Part shown: positions 11,550 through 24,439 of the stretch, in pieces
Numbering within the stretch: position 1 is the stretch's first letter
Layout: each line of letters opens with the position of its first letter
Translations under genes and position numbers: made by a program
Assembly: GCA_023374045.1 (NCBI GenBank)
Contig: CM041776.1
Location: 277,163,039 to 277,227,038 of the forward strand
Length of the DNA stretch: 64,000 bases
Reading direction: 5' to 3'
From: Limonium bicolor
Lineage: Eukaryota; Streptophyta; Magnoliopsida; Caryophyllales; Plumbaginaceae
Notes under the pieces: generated by a model
The model's database searches: none
The model's input: only the letters and a program-made list of their open reading frames with translations
What the model was told of the DNA's origin: nothing

Positions 11550-13927
11550 TTATGCAGCAGCACCATCATGGAGAAGCATCTGGTCAAAATGCCATACACC
11601 TGAAGAAACAGGAAAAATGACCCAACATACAATAACAAGGATTAGTTACAAAGAGTGGAAAACCTGGCAAACTAGTAATATCATGGTGATTGATCTCAAA
11701 CTTAGGACGAATTAATTACCGTGGCCCCTGCCCACTCTTCTGAGCTGAGCAACATATTCAGATATCTTCTTGATGGCTTCCACCTACCATGAGATTCATA
11801 TTCACAGAAAGGGTAAAGATCAGACAACTAGAAATAGTTGTATTCTTCATGACATGTCACTACATAACAGCCTTTACGAGGAATGATCAATGTGGGATGA
11901 TCTGCATCTTACTTGTTCATTTAGGAACTCTCCTTCAACAAATTCTTGCAGTTGGACATCATTGTTTTTCTCAGCAACCTGTTACCCACCCACAAGATTC
12001 ATAATCAGAGGAGTTGGGTCTATTTTCAAACAGCAGTCACGTTCAAGTTCATTCCATATACTTAGCAAACAGAGTAGATCGACTAAATCTCTTTTTTTTT
12101 TTTAGAAGTATTAGATTGACAAAACAAGCATTATAGATAAGCTCTTACATGGTGCAGATTCAGAAGTTTCTCATTTGTGAGCTTCTCCAATGACAAAGCC
12201 AGCTCCATTGCTACAATTGTTAAGAAAAAATCAGCTAGCTTAGTAACTTCATTAGGTGGTCATATTAACTCATACTCGGTCAGCAGTAGTGTGAGGCCAT
12301 AAAACATAATTAAGCCACTAAAGATTATAATACGCATCACAGATCACACTAACTTTGCAGAAAGAGCTGAATATATCAACAATAATTAAATATCTCATAC
12401 AGATATAAGCATCCAAGGCACCTCCGAATTGAAGGAAGACCCATCAGTTTACACGATCATTACAATGATTAAATATATTAACAAAGCAGCAGCAGAAAAC
12501 AATGATTAAAACAAAGTCGTCAGAGACAGGCTGGAATGGTCCAACTTAAACACGCACGTATCGACTAATAAAAACTATAACAGCACGTTCTAGCATAATC
12601 AAGCATATAATAGAGCCAGGAATCACTTTCCTTTACTCATGCCACCAACAAACTTTACTGTTAACATCAAAATCGACAACAGATACCAAGCTACGACCAA
12701 AAGGCATCAAGTCAGAGTCAGGGCATAGCATGAGCAGAGCACCATGACCATTATAATAAATACATATACAAGAAAGCAGCCATCTACCACAAGCCCCTGC
12801 ACCCACAGGTAAACCATAGGACACCCTGTATTCACCACAAGTAATGCTTGCTATTCAGCAGAAAAAATGGTACAACATACCGTATAGAGCATCTCCTTTC
12901 TCAACATGATCGAATTCAGATAAAGGCATCAATATTGACTGGAGCCTCACTTTTCCCCCCCTCATGTTCTGTAAAGCATTCAAAATCACACACATGTTAA
13001 ATCATTCACAATAAAAGTGCTCTGATCTCCACGGTCATCCAAACATCTACGGCAATAGATGCGGAAACTGAAGCTTGAAAAACCTGATATTCCATGAACT
13101 TCTCGGCGTGCTCTCTTTCCTCTTCGCTAGCTTCCTTAAAGAACCTATATATGCAAATCGGCCGATAATTAAACAAAAAATGTATCCAGTAACTGACAAT
13201 TAACCTTAGATAAGTATACAAGAACCCCGATTGAAGTGCAAAACCAAATTACTTTGCAAGCCCCTTGAGCGCCACGTTGTCTCTATCGAAGTAAGCAAAC
13301 ATAGCATGGTAGACATAAGAGACGTTGTACTCGACACTGAAAAACCAGAAAAAGAATAAATTAATCATCTCCTCCGTCATCAACAAGTAAAGATAACAGT
13401 TAAATCAAGTACGGATAATAAAGCATTAATTTATAGAGTGACACAAAGATTAGAATGGCAATCCAAACAGACATTAACGATGTCCACAAGTTACAGCCAC
13501 ATACAACAATAATCTTACAAAAAGGCTATGAATTCACAGCAGTAGGTCAAATAAAGGTATAATTAGAAAGAAAAAAGAAAAGTTTTCTAAGATAAATCAA
13601 AACAAAAACCTACTTAATCTGTTCATTGATGGCGGCCTCACAGTCATTGGCGAACTTCTGACGTGCAATCGAATCCTGTGGGACGGTAGGAACCATGAGT
13701 AGCTCCCTCTTGACCTCCTCAAATGGCTCAAAGACAACGCCAGTGAGCGGACGAGAGTTAGTTTCCTTCGATGCGCACATGACTAAGCCGCTTGCGCTTC
13801 GTCCTGACGAAAAATGCTTAATGGATGAGGCGTTTGCAGAATACAGAGGATTGGCGGTAAAAGTGCTCTTGCCGTCGACGCCATTGTTGAGAAGAGGGGA
13901 GAGAGTGGCAGCAGCTTTGAGAAGCAT
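11550..13927 (-). CDS. Ferritin, plastid-targeted, 8 exons
   Basis: Iron-storage ferritin: it oxidises Fe(II) and mineralises it inside a 24-subunit shell, in plants mainly in plastids. Exons (minus strand): 13927-13614, 13336-13253, 13144-13084, 12968-12881, 12210-12149, 11978-11913, 11783-11720, 11599-11550. All junctions are GT-AG and total 789 nt, 262 codons plus stop. Residues 1 to about 50 are a Ser/Ala-rich transit peptide. Next comes the plant extension peptide ([19 protein letters not shown]), then the ferritin fold. The ferroxidase ligands corresponding to human H-ferritin E27, Y34, E61, E62, H65, E107 and Q141 are present as E107, Y114, E141, E142, H145, E191 and Q225. The seven introns match known plant ferritin genes. 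The start at 13927 is the first ATG opening the transit peptide; an in-frame ATG at 14092 lies upstream in likely leader DNA. No defect is seen. The paralogue number cannot be told. Confidence 0.97.
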
Positions 13928-14070
13928 TTTCTCTTTCTTTTCTATCAAACAATGGATTTTTAAGCAGAGAAATTCAGACGAAGATGGAGGACTTGAGAAG
14001 AAGTGAGGCAGACAATCTTTGAGGCTGTGGCGGAGGAGTGATTGGGTAGGTGATATTTCGGGAAGAGGAG

Positions 14071-14080
14071 ATGATATAGA
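14071..14080 (-). promoter_or_regulatory. Candidate TATA box of ferritin gene
   Basis: The minus strand reads TCTATATCAT about 145 bp upstream of the ATG. Transcription starting about 30 bp downstream would give a leader of roughly 110 nt. It is the best TATA-like site between the G-box and the ATG. Confidence 0.4.
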
Positions 14081-14114
14081 GAAATGTGACATGGTTAATC
14101 CGTTGGATGTCGGA

Positions 14115-14120
14115 CACGTG
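14115..14120. promoter_or_regulatory. G-box (CACGTG) in ferritin promoter
   Basis: A perfect palindromic CACGTG lies between the IDRS-like element and the ferritin start, about 190 bp upstream of the ATG. It is a standard binding site for plant bHLH and bZIP factors, some of which control iron genes. Use here is inference. Confidence 0.5.
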
Positions 14121-14152
14121 GACGATACGGATTGGGTTGCTCCAAGGGGCGT

Positions 14153-14166
14153 GTGGCCGGCTCATG
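14153..14166 (-). promoter_or_regulatory. IDRS-like iron-dependent regulatory element
   Basis: On the minus strand the sequence reads CATGAGCCGGCCAC, 226 bp upstream of the ferritin ATG. The iron-dependent regulatory sequence described for plant ferritin promoters is, from memory, CACGAGGCCGCCAC, so 11 of 14 positions agree. Known IDRS elements repress ferritin when iron is low and act at a similar distance. Function here is inferred. Confidence 0.6.
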
Positions 14167-14443
14167 CCGACGGTTCTAGATTCGTGTGCGAAGATAAAAC
14201 TTTTCTTGTCCCGAAAATCTGGACAAACTTTAGGTGGGCCGCTAGAGGATATTAAGTGACTAGTCAAATGGGCCTCTCGCTGGTCCATTTTTACTCATGT
14301 GGGGTCCAATATACATGCCACAAGAAGTTTGAACACAAGACAAAATTCGGGTAAACACGCGTGAAAAATGCCAATGGTATCTAGTGGGTGGGAATTTGGG
14401 TTTGATCGGTTGATTGAGGTTAAAACACACCCAACCATTTAAG

Positions 14444-14640
14444 TATCCGAGCTTCCACAGCAGAGGGAATTCACTCTAAAAATTGTAAAAGAAAAGAGAA
14501 ATGAATATTTGGAGGAGAGAGAGTTAGGTGTGGGTGTCTTAGTTAAGAAACTAGGAGAGAGACAAGCTTGTGAGAGAGATCAATATAATAATGTTACTTT
14601 TTGGGTTGAATCCACCCCAACTGCTGTGGATGCTCTAATA
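14444..14640. mobile_element. MITE-like element with ~20 bp terminal inverted repeats
   Basis: The left end TATCCGAGCTTCCACAGCAG pairs with the right end, whose complement reads TATTAGAGCATCCACAGCAG; the next bases (gaattcac / gattcaac) also match loosely. The length is about 197 bp with no coding capacity. It lies about 300 bp upstream of the ferritin IDRS-like element. The superfamily is unclear. Confidence 0.5.
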
Positions 14641-16558
14641 ATCAAAACTAAAAAGTAATTAGGTTACAAATTTTTAACACTAAACCGACTCATATTAGAT
14701 TACTCAAACTAAATCTAACCAATTTAACCTAAAAATTTCTAAAAACATCTTTATTTACAATTTTTTATTTTTCAATCTAAATAAATTATCAGTCTTTTAT
14801 CTGATATTTCGTATGGAACCTTGTTGACACCAAGTCCCTTATATTTAAGGTGTGATTGGTGACGCACCTGTGAAACCCGAAAAGGGTTAAGACAGAGACG
14901 GTTTGGATTAGGGAGGAGGCGAGTGTATCAACGTTGCCCACGTTGGAATCCTCTGCCAACAGTCCGGGGTCCCCCTAGAGGCATGCCTTAGGTCATCTCA
15001 CTCCGTTGGGGCTTGAGTTACCTTAGACTCAGCTGGAGGTTGGGTCCTATGGTTGGCTAGCTGTTCGGGTGTTGATGTCTCTGGGCTTGGGCTGGGTCCT
15101 AGAACGGTGTTGATTTAACAATCGGGACACAGCCCCACTAGTCCCGAAGCATAGTGCCGGGAGAAGTGAGTCGGCGTTAAGAGCTCATCGTTGGGTGGTT
15201 AAAGTCCACTCATAGTCCCTGCCAGGCTATGGTGGTGGTTGTCTTGTGGCAAAGGCCTTGCCCTGCCCCGGGACAGACATGCATTAGGCTGATGGGGCCT
15301 TGTGCCCGACGCCGGTGATGCTAACCTCGTCAACTCGCATGCTTGTTTGCTTGTATTCTGTGAATGCTTGTCTGTGTGCTTGCGTGCTTGTGTGACTAGT
15401 GAAATATTTGTCTGGAGAAATATTTTACTAGTGAAATGCTTGGTCCCAATCTATGAAAGAAAAAGAATGTCAACAATGTTAAAAAAACTCTATCAAATTG
15501 TTGAATAGACAAAGATTGGTGTTGATAGTGTTTTTATAATTATCTAATACTTAAAGACATATAAAAGAGTCGAAGTGACATGATCGTATATGCTTACTAT
15601 TTATTGTGTGTTTTCTATAATATATTGATAATGAGTGGGGTTGAGTTCGGGTTAGAACTTGTAACCCATATGTGACCCAAGAAAATAATGGGTAACTCAA
15701 ACCCGACCCAAAACTTTAGCGGGGAAAAATCTAAACCCAAACTTGTAGTTTATGAGTTGGTTTTGGGTCGAGTGTTCGGATTGGGTCAAAATTATCACCT
15801 TTAGGTAGAATTGGTTGTAAATGATATATTATATATCCTCGAACAACCTTTATATTTAATTTAAAGAAAATTTATCAAATGTTACTAAGTTTTTTGCTAA
15901 ATCATGAAATGCTACTGCAAAAAAATAATTTATAAAATTCAAATAAGATATCCTCAATATTATGAAATGTCACTCTAGCTGACTAGTAGAAAAAAAGACA
16001 GAAATACATTCCCTAGTTAACAAACTACTCGCAAAATGCCAATAGGTGGTAAAAAATTGATAACAAATTCAAAATACTATAAAAATATAGATAATTAGAA
16101 AAAATATTAAAAATATGATAAAAAGTATTAAAAATCATAAAATATTAGTTGAAAAGAATATTGTTTATAGAAATATAAAAATAATAATAAAATATCGATA
16201 ATTGTTGAAAATTATTTAGTAAAATTGAATAAATTTATTAAGTACCAAAATTTTAATTACCCTATTTAAACAAAATAAAATTTTCATGAATTGGCAAATA
16301 AAGAGTAGTGATATTTTTGCTTAATACACTAATTTTCACTTGTTTTTCAATTTGTTAATTTACTAAAAATAGAAGAAGAATGATGAAGTGTTAGAGAAAT
16401 TAAAGACTTTTATAAAATCTTATCTTTTTTCTACCAATTTGGATCATTTCTTCAAAATAACACTTGTTACGTACTATTATGATTTTAAAAATATCAAATC
16501 TATTTTAATGTACTTAATATTTTTTTTGTTTTTTCTAAAAGTTATTTAATAATTATTA
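14641..16558. other. Intergenic, no gene seen
   Basis: 14860-15310 is a GC-richer block without an open frame, perhaps decayed retroelement DNA. 15630-15800 has 'gggttgagttcgggtt' and 'acccgacccaaaac' phrases as in low-copy plant repeats. The rest is AT-rich. Confidence 0.4.
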
Positions 16559-16792
16559 CTTCATCCGCTTTTTGAAATATAGGTCGTATTAGTTTTCAAA
16601 TTTTGTTCTTAAGATATAAGTCGTTTTTAGCTTTTTGATACACAATTTTCTATATTTGACTCTAGTATTTAATACAAAAATAACATTTATTTATATAGAA
16701 AAGTAAAAAAGTAGGGGTACATGTTTGATTTCTTTTCTTTTTTTAATAAGTGTGCAAATTTCTAAAACGAATTATATTTTAGAACAATGGAG
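16559..16792. mobile_element. Degenerate Stowaway-like MITE flanked by TA
   Basis: The left end CTTCATCCGCTTTTTGAAATA and the right end, complement CTCCATTGTTCTAAAATATA, resemble the CTCCCTCCGTYCC ends of Tc1/mariner-type Stowaway elements. TA flanks both ends. 234 bp, AT-rich, no coding. Confidence 0.6.
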
Positions 16793-17161
16793 TATTTTTG
16801 TAAGATTTTAATATGTTTTAATAATTATCTATATTTTTATAGTAAATTGAATCTTTTACCATCTAGTGGCATTTTGTGAACTTTCAAAGTAGGTTGTTAA
16901 CTATGAGGGATATTTATGTCTTTTTTTTTCTGCTGGTCAATGGATAGAGTAACAATTTATGCATTTGGAGTAAACTTAGTGGTATTTTATGAATTACCCA
17001 AAACTTAGTGACATTTCATGAAATTTTCTAATTAAAATAAGGTTTGAATAACTCTTATAGTAATATAAATGACTTTAATATTAATTTGAACAAACTACAT
17101 ATCTCAACAACCTTTTAACTAAAATGCATATAATGTTAGATATACAATCAGATGTACAACA

Positions 17162-17430
17162 CCCCCTTCTGTTCAAAATATATGTGCTTTTTAAGCTTGA
17201 GATTTATGTTTAAATTATATGTCATTTTAGACTTTTTGTATCCCTCTTACTACTTTTGTCCTTTTAATTTTGTAATTATTATTGTCATTGCACTCAACTT
17301 TTTTTCTTTTACTAATAAAGTATACTTACTTTTTAATTCTCTCATATAAAAAGTAAGAACACGCTAGTCTTTTTAACTCTTTCTTAAAAAGTGCAAAAAT
17401 TGAAAAGACAAATATTTTAAACAGAGGGAG
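17162..17430. mobile_element. Stowaway-like MITE
   Basis: The left CCCCTTCTGTTCAAAATATA and the right, complement CTCCCTCTGTTTAAAATATT, form about 28 bp imperfect inverted ends. TA follows the right end. 269 bp, no coding. Confidence 0.6.
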
Positions 17431-18676
17431 TATTATTTGTCTGATTTTGGGTGATCATGGTTATACTGACTGGTTCCACTCTAGCTCAGGACTAGATCAG
17501 CTGGAAATATTGATAACAAACTGGTTTTAGGATCCATATGTAAGAGCCGAAAAATGTTCCTATATTATACCTAGAAAATATAAATTGCATCATATTCATT
17601 GCAAATAGATACATTAATTTGTTAAATTTTAATTATTGAGTAATAATAAGATTAAATTCATAATTTACATAATTTTTAATTTTTTAAGTGACATAACACA
17701 TTTAATTAACATTAAATTACTTGTGATTGATATAAAACCGTAATATACTTTTTTAGTATGGTTGGAAGCCAACTCCAAAATGTAGGGACACAATTGTACT
17801 AACCAATCAGTTACCAAATATGGTATATACCGGGACGAAATGATACCATAATCACAAATTTTAACAAGAGGTTATGGCACAAAAAAGTCGGAGCGACCAT
17901 CTTATGTGAACACAAAAACAATGAATGGTTGCATCGAACATGAGGGGATAGCTTCACGGCTTCCTTCCTCCCTCCCCCACTTCCTCGCTTCATCATCATC
18001 TTCTAGTCCAGCCACCACATATCCATTTTGCTCTGTCTTTTTTTCTTTTGAGCAGAGGGTCTTCCTCTTTCTCACTTGCGTCTTCACCATCTCTTCCACT
18101 CGTCACTGCCACTAGCTCATTTTGTCTAGCCACCAGTGACCACTGCATCTTAGATCCAGCTTATCTCTGGCTTGATGCCTCCAAAGGGTTTCAATTGGGT
18201 AGATCTGGTTAGCTGCACATGCTTATGGGAGCACATGCACCTGATCTTTCATGTGGTTGTATTACATGTCGGTGATTCTTGTAAAGGTCACAATTTTGAC
18301 CGATGTGCCCATTCCGTCGACCGTTCGATGGTTGCATGAAGTGGTAGCTTATGTGTATTAAAAATTAAAATAAAGATACATATATTTTATATAATGTAAG
18401 TTCAAACATATATATAGATTATACAATTGTTTAGGTAAATTTTAGCTCTTTAACAAAAAGACAACCAATGGATAAATTTAAGCTCTCTAGAATCCAGAGC
18501 AGAAGCAGAAGCCGGTGCTCGAGTCCAAGTTTTTGTCTAGATCGATTGAATTAGGTTCTTTTCTATCATAATTTACAGTTTGTTGTAGAATTAGACCCAT
18601 AATAGGATCAAAAGTAGCAAAATAGTGAAAAAAATTCCAGTACCAAAACCAGACGCCAACGAAGAAGTGCAGGCGC
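17431..18676. other. Intergenic upstream of PMD pseudogene
   Basis: No gene is supported. 17900-18130 is CT-rich and gives long but unconvincing frames on both strands. 18480-18676 may hold the decayed 5' end of the PMD gene. Confidence 0.35.
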
Positions 18677-19128
18677 TGACGCAAGTGGGAAGTGGTATAT
18701 GACCCGGTAGCTGGAGCGAAAAGGTGTACACAGTACACCAACGCCTCAGCCAGGAGGCGTGTAGCTGAGGATCGTGTGTGGGAGCTAGCGGAGAAAAGGC
18801 ATCTGAGGGTGGAGCGGGAGCAGCAGCGGATGATGACACCTTAGACGGACCCCTGCAGTCAGGATGACGATTCGGTGGTCGGAGTTGGGACGTTTGTGGT
18901 GCACACAGATAGTCGTTCTTGGCCCGCACCCGCACAAAGCTTGATGGCTGGCACATCTTATCGGTAAGCGGACCCTAATGATGAGGACCCTGATGAGTCG
19001 AGCTCCGAGGGTGAGGGTCGACGTAGCCCCCCTCCGGAGCATGTGGTGCAAATGTTAGCGCCAGAGGATTGGTTGCTTGGCCGGACTCGTATGCCCGGAG
19101 GTCCCCGGATTATGAGTTTGATCCCTAG
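18677..19128 (+). pseudogene. PMD (plant mobile domain) gene, 5' part of first exon
   Basis: One plus-strand frame reads from RKWEVVYDPVAGAKR through an alpha-helical charged segment (RRRVAEDRVWELAEKRHLRV), an acidic stretch (DEDPDESSSEGEGRR) and PPPEHVVQMLAPEDWLLG to MSLIPS. Two in-frame stops lie near 18835 (TAG) and 18963 (TAA). The frame ends at 19128, where an LTR-type insertion begins, and resumes in phase at 35285 (FGGHVALDVW). PMD genes are linked to MULE transposons and also exist as host genes (MAIN/MAIL). The promoter and true start are not resolved. Confidence 0.7.
19124..19128 (+). repeat. Target-site duplication CCTAG (left)
   Basis: CCTAG immediately precedes TGTAACACC. The partner copy at 35280-35284 immediately follows ...ATTTCA. 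Joining across one copy restores an open frame in the PMD gene. Confidence 0.8.
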
Positions 19129-22100
19129 TGTAACACCCCTAATCCTAACCTGTTAAAAACGTCGCAAGTCGTAGCAAAATAAGTAACGTCGCAGCGGAAA
19201 ATAAAACTATCCAACCTTGGTGTTACACGCCGTTACTCACCCTTGTGAGTAACAAGGCATTCTTACTTCATCCAACAACCTTACCCCTCACGCTGTGATG
19301 AACAGATACTGAGCACTCTAATTATTACAGACCAAATCCAAACTAAATGAGCAGCTAACTGAATACAACAAACTCCTTATTACAATACCAAATAAAAACT
19401 TAAGAGTGTTTAAAAACACAGCAGCTACCCTGTCCCCGCACTCCGGCTTGTGTCTTCTTCAGTAACCTAAAATGTTTTGCCCATTGAAGGGCTCAGCAAT
19501 CGAAATGCTGGTATGCTAAATGTAGTTCTAAGTCATCTAGATTCCTTAAGTCGTTTTAGCCATCTTGATATTAGATTCTTTACAAGTTATGCCGGTTTAC
19601 AATAATAGCAGAAATAACTGTAATATCAAACAATCACACAATAGTCCACCTGCAGACATCAGTACAAAATAATAACCGCAACCAATATTCAACACCAGCA
19701 ATCCAAAACAGCAATCAATAAGATATGCGTATTAAACTGTACTTATTAGTTGGCCACCTGGCCCTTGTCTTTTAACCAACCACTTAAACGTTTCCAATTA
19801 ATTTCCACCTCAGGCGTCATGTCAAGACAACCCTTAATACTTTTTAATGGACGGTAGTCCCCTGGGTTCCAATGGAACCGTTACCAGCTGACCTTATGAC
19901 CCTGGATAATATATATTGACTGATCCGGTCGAACCTGTGCACCAACGGCAGTGCCCTCCGCCATCGTCGAGTGTGGACAATGGATTCCCTTGAGTGACTC
20001 CCCATTGAAGTCTCTCGTAGTGATCACGATGCGCAACCAGAAAGTCGAAACAGTCTGGATTCCTCTCTTTATAAGTTAGCCCTTTAGTCAATGGCACTAT
20101 ATCCAATCCTTGAGTTAAGACTATAGTAGTTGACCATCAGTTAGGATCTCAAAATTCCTAAAGGTCAGTTAGTCTTTTTTTTCAGTTTAGATGTATAAAC
20201 TTCCAGTCATAAGACGTTCGCGTAAAATGAAACGCAACAGTGTGTGAGCAATACAGTATACAAAATAATATACATAAAATCATAGATATCGCTCTTAACA
20301 ATTAAGCACACACGTCTGGACCTTAGGAAAATCCTTAGAACATTCAGACCACACAATTAACATACCGTTCACCGTAGTAACAGCTAGCTTGACAATTCTC
20401 GCTCTAGTAATTCCTTCCCGTACGCTGGTATATATACATACAATACCGGGTTATATTAGTATGACTGTTTACTAAATATTACAGTACTGTCACTGTAGCA
20501 CTAATACTTGTGATATACTAATCCCGTATGTTCTTGATTTCCCCCTGTTATTTTACAGTGACTCAAAGTAGCTCAACAGTTCATTATTTTATGTGACATT
20601 CACATGTGATAATGAATTTCTACCTTTTAGTATATTTTCTATTTCATAAATCATATACCCATAATTATTTGCACTTATCCTTTATATTATACCATTTGGT
20701 TATTTTTATTATGACCACCTTTATTTTATAGCTTTATTTTATATTGCTTAATATAGTATATTACATAGTTTTAAATTCCTTTCTTTATTAATTTACAACA
20801 CCATCCATATTAATTTGGTATTTATATTTTATACCCAACAACCTTTATAAATTACCAAATAACCATATAACTTTTATAATTTACTAAATACCCCTATTAA
20901 CTTTCGGTAATTACAATCTTTTCATACTAACTTTTATAAATTACAATTAAATCCCTTAAACTTTCGGTTTCCACTTATATTTTTCTATATTTACATTTTA
21001 ACCCTAAAACTTTATACAAGTTACATATTAACTTATAAACTATGATTTTAATATTTAATTTCCACAAATACCGAAATAAACCCTATATTTTCGTAAATTC
21101 TGAATTCGCCCCAAATTAAATTTGGTTTTACACTTATGTTTCCATAAATTACATATTTACCCTTAAACTTTTATAAACTTAATATTTTATGTCATAAATC
21201 ATTTTAACCCAAAGTTTTTGTTCAACACTTTGACCAAGACTTAATTTCATAATTAATATTTTAATATACCCATAAAATCATGTATATTCTCGGTTATATC
21301 CCAAACTTCTCAAAAATCACAAACTAGCCCCAAAACTTTATAAAATGTTATCTTAACACTTAAACTCTTATTTAAATCCACCAAAATTCATAATATTAAT
21401 TCTTACCTTATATTATACCATTAATACACCAAATGGACCCTTATGTTCTCGGCAATCCTATTTAATACCATAAACTTTTCAAAATTTACATTTTAGCCGC
21501 ATAACTTATTAACTAGCCATTTAAATACTTGTAGTTATTTTTATTGTTCCCAAAATTTATAATATAAGTTAATATACTTATATATATTTCAAAATTCACC
21601 AAATAATTCATTGTACTCTCGGCTTTAATTTCTACATACTATATTGTTTTCAAAACTTGATATAAACCTTATAATAAATATATATAAGCCATATAACACT
21701 TCTAAAAATTATGTTAATGACTTAGAAAGATTATAAACTTAAAATAGAACATTTTATCCCTAGAGTATTCGGTTTGAACTTGTATGTATCTTAATAAATT
21801 TTTGTGACATAAATATATACCTTAAGGTAACAATCTTACCTTATATGTTATAAATTATTTTCTTGACAATATAACCCATAGTTTTCGGCCTTAATTATTT
21901 AGAGGTTATACAAAATTTTTATACCAAAGTTTGAAGCTTAAATCAACTTAAACTTAATAAACCTTACTTATATAAACTTACCCTTTAAATCAAGACAATT
22001 CTTGTACTTGATTTTTCCTTGGATTCCAAGCTCTCCAAATGCTATCTTGATGAAGAATTTTCGGCTCCTTATATATATTTAGGAGATCCATTTGTTAGAC

Positions 22101-22642
22101 TTCTAACAAAGATTTATAAATAATATTTGGAGTAATTTTACAAGAGTTTACCTTAGGAATTTAACAAGGTATTTTTTTGGTACACCTTGAGATGATTGTA
22201 GATCCAAGTTTCCTTCATGAAATAATGAAGAGAATATGGATTTATAAGCTCTTAAATTTCGAAAATTGCTTAAGGTAATTTACTAGGATTTTCAACATAA
22301 AAATATACCTTAACTTGATCTTGTTGTTCCTTGTGTTGTTGTTGAATTTAGGAACCTTCTTGGTACACTTATGCTTGGCGAAAATTGTAGAAGTTGCTAG
22401 GATGATTTCTTGCTTCAAAACTTAGGAGATTTAACTAGGAAATTACATTAAAATGGTGTTAGAACTCAGAACACCATTAATGGAGCTTAAAGCTCTAAGG
22501 AATTAAATTAGCAAAGGAAGAAGAAAAGAGAGAGCAAGAGGATGCTTACCATTCGGTTGGTGTGGGCAAGGGAATGAATGAAGACTCACGTAGGTATTAA
22601 GGCAAGGATGGAAGGAATCAAATTTGGAAATTATTGGCATGT

Positions 22643-22647
22643 CACAT
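22643..22647 (+). repeat. Target-site duplication CACAT (left; partner 33482-33486)
   Basis: CACAT directly precedes the TGATAAGTG start of the Athila-like element and directly follows its end TTCTGCA, a standard 5 bp LTR-retrotransposon duplication. Confidence 0.9.
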
Positions 22648-24418
22648 TGATAAGTGTCTAAATGAGCATGTTATTTAGGTGTATTTCATGTATATATATA
22701 GCACTTTTCTTGCTCATTTCTCCACTTCGGTTAGTTTTCCTCTAGTTTATGTTTTATTGTTTATCTCACAAAATTATTGGTTTAACATGAGGAAAACCAA
22801 GCCGGGAGTGAAGTAGTCGAAGAGACGAACGCATAGACGCAAACGGCTCAAAAACAGAGTACAAACGAAATGTAGAGCCAAAGGAAATGGGCCACGTCAA
22901 GATTGCAACCGCCTACTAAGTGGCGGACTCCTCCCCACGCTACCGCCCATTAACGGGCGGTCTCCTCACGAACAACCGCCTGCGGACTACTCCATCACAA
23001 CCGCCCCCCTGTCCGCCACTTAACTCGCGGCACCACATGCTCAACCGCCCAATAGGGAGGCGACGCCTCACTCTTGTCCGCCACTTATCAGGCGGACCAC
23101 TAACCTGACCGCTAGCGGACGCTTCAGTCTTGTCCGCCCCGTTACCACGCGGACACCACTACCAGTAACCGCCACTTATCAGGCGGACACCACACACCAA
23201 ACCGCGGCGGCGGTCTTCGACAGCGACGCGTCAAGACTAAAAATGGACGCCGGACTAGTTTTTCTTCGCGCAGTCGTCTTCTTCACCTTATCTATCTACT
23301 CCGACCACTGCCTACCTTAAATCGCTCCCGCATTTCGCCACTGTCCCCTGCAATAAATGAATGAAGCAATCAATGCTTCAATCAATGAAGCACTCAATGG
23401 GCAATCAACTGCAAATATCTACGGAAGACTACTCTTCATTTTCTTCTATAAATACCCATTCCCTACAGCCTTATACGAGTGCACGGAGAAAACCAGAAAA
23501 TCACTCACACTCACCTCATCTCATTCTATTACAGTAATTCGCTCTCGTATACATTTCACTCCATTAATTCTCTAATTCACCCATTCACTTATAATAACCT
23601 CGTACATGTTTCACTCTTCGACCTCTCCATTTCTCCATTCACTAATCACGTCTCCGTGCTGTTATTACGTCCAACCTCTGTCAGATTTATTACCAGTTAA
23701 TATGTCTGGCTAAGGAGGATTTGCTCCGGGCAAGGTTTTTAATTATGGTTTGTTAAGCTGTGTAATATATTTCTACCGGTTAAATAATTTCAGTTTGTTA
23801 CGATTAAAGTTTTGTTTCTCTCCCTTTTTAATAAATTTCATCGGTTTATTAAAAAGCCTTACTAAGTCTGTTTTTAATTTCATCGGTTAGAAACAGACGG
23901 GTTAATTAAGCCGTAAAACTGTAAGAACTTATTTTCATCGTTTAAGTTAATACATGTTGCAAGAATAAAGCCTCATACTCCTCTGCCGTTTACAGGCTTT
24001 TGCTCGAGTTTTCATCGGACCTTGCATTACAGGTAAACGAGTTCTTAAGAGTTTTCATCGGACCTTAAGAAAATTATAGGAATCTTGCCAAACTACTTTA
24101 TTAAACCGGTAGAGTTAGCACAATTAATTAAATCATATTAACCTGAACCCGGAGTTCCATTTAATTCATCTGCACTCAGTAATTTAATCTACTCTTTTAA
24201 TTCTCTAAAAACAAGTCAATTAACTTCCCCCCTTTTGTGACAAGCTTAGGAACTATTTTAGCTCGCTATAAGTCCCACGGTTTGACCCCGGCCGCTTCTG
24301 TCTTCTACACTACTACGACCGGGTTTTAATTTGCAGCCCGACGGATATTTTGAGTATTAATTTCTTTCTTTTAATAACTACACCTCTTCTAAATCACTCA
24401 CGATAAATCCACTCTGCA
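22648..24418 (+). repeat. 5' LTR, 1771 bp
   Basis: TGATAAGTG...TCTGCA. It contains a GC-rich CCGCC/GGCGG block (22905-23225), a TATAAATACCC promoter-like segment near 23450, and a U5-like end rich in 'ttttcatcgg' phrases (23880-24070). It matches 31725-33481 along its length. Confidence 0.93.
22905..23225. repeat. Clustered GC-rich inverted and direct repeats inside the LTR
   Basis: Short phrases such as CCGCCACTTATCAGGCGGAC, CCATTAACGGGCGG and TTACCACGCGGACACCACTA recur about eight times in 320 bp. Many pair CCGCC with GGCGG across 10-15 nt, giving a series of potential small hairpins. The same cluster is in the 3' LTR at 31985-32310. Confidence 0.75.
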
Positions 24419-24421
24419 AAA

Positions 24422-24439
24422 TGGCGCCGTTGCCGGGGA
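24422..24439 (+). other. Primer-binding site for tRNA-Asp
   Basis: TGGCGCCGTTGCCGGGGA is the exact complement of the 3' end of plant tRNA-Asp(GTC) including CCA. It lies 3 nt (AAA) beyond the LTR end. tRNA-Asp priming is typical of Athila elements. Confidence 0.93.

Noticed and set aside
13695..14006. 103-codon plus-strand frame
   Set aside because: Antisense shadow of ferritin exon 1.
14880..15310. Possible gene in GC-richer block
   Set aside because: Stops in all frames at short intervals and no splice-linked coding pattern.
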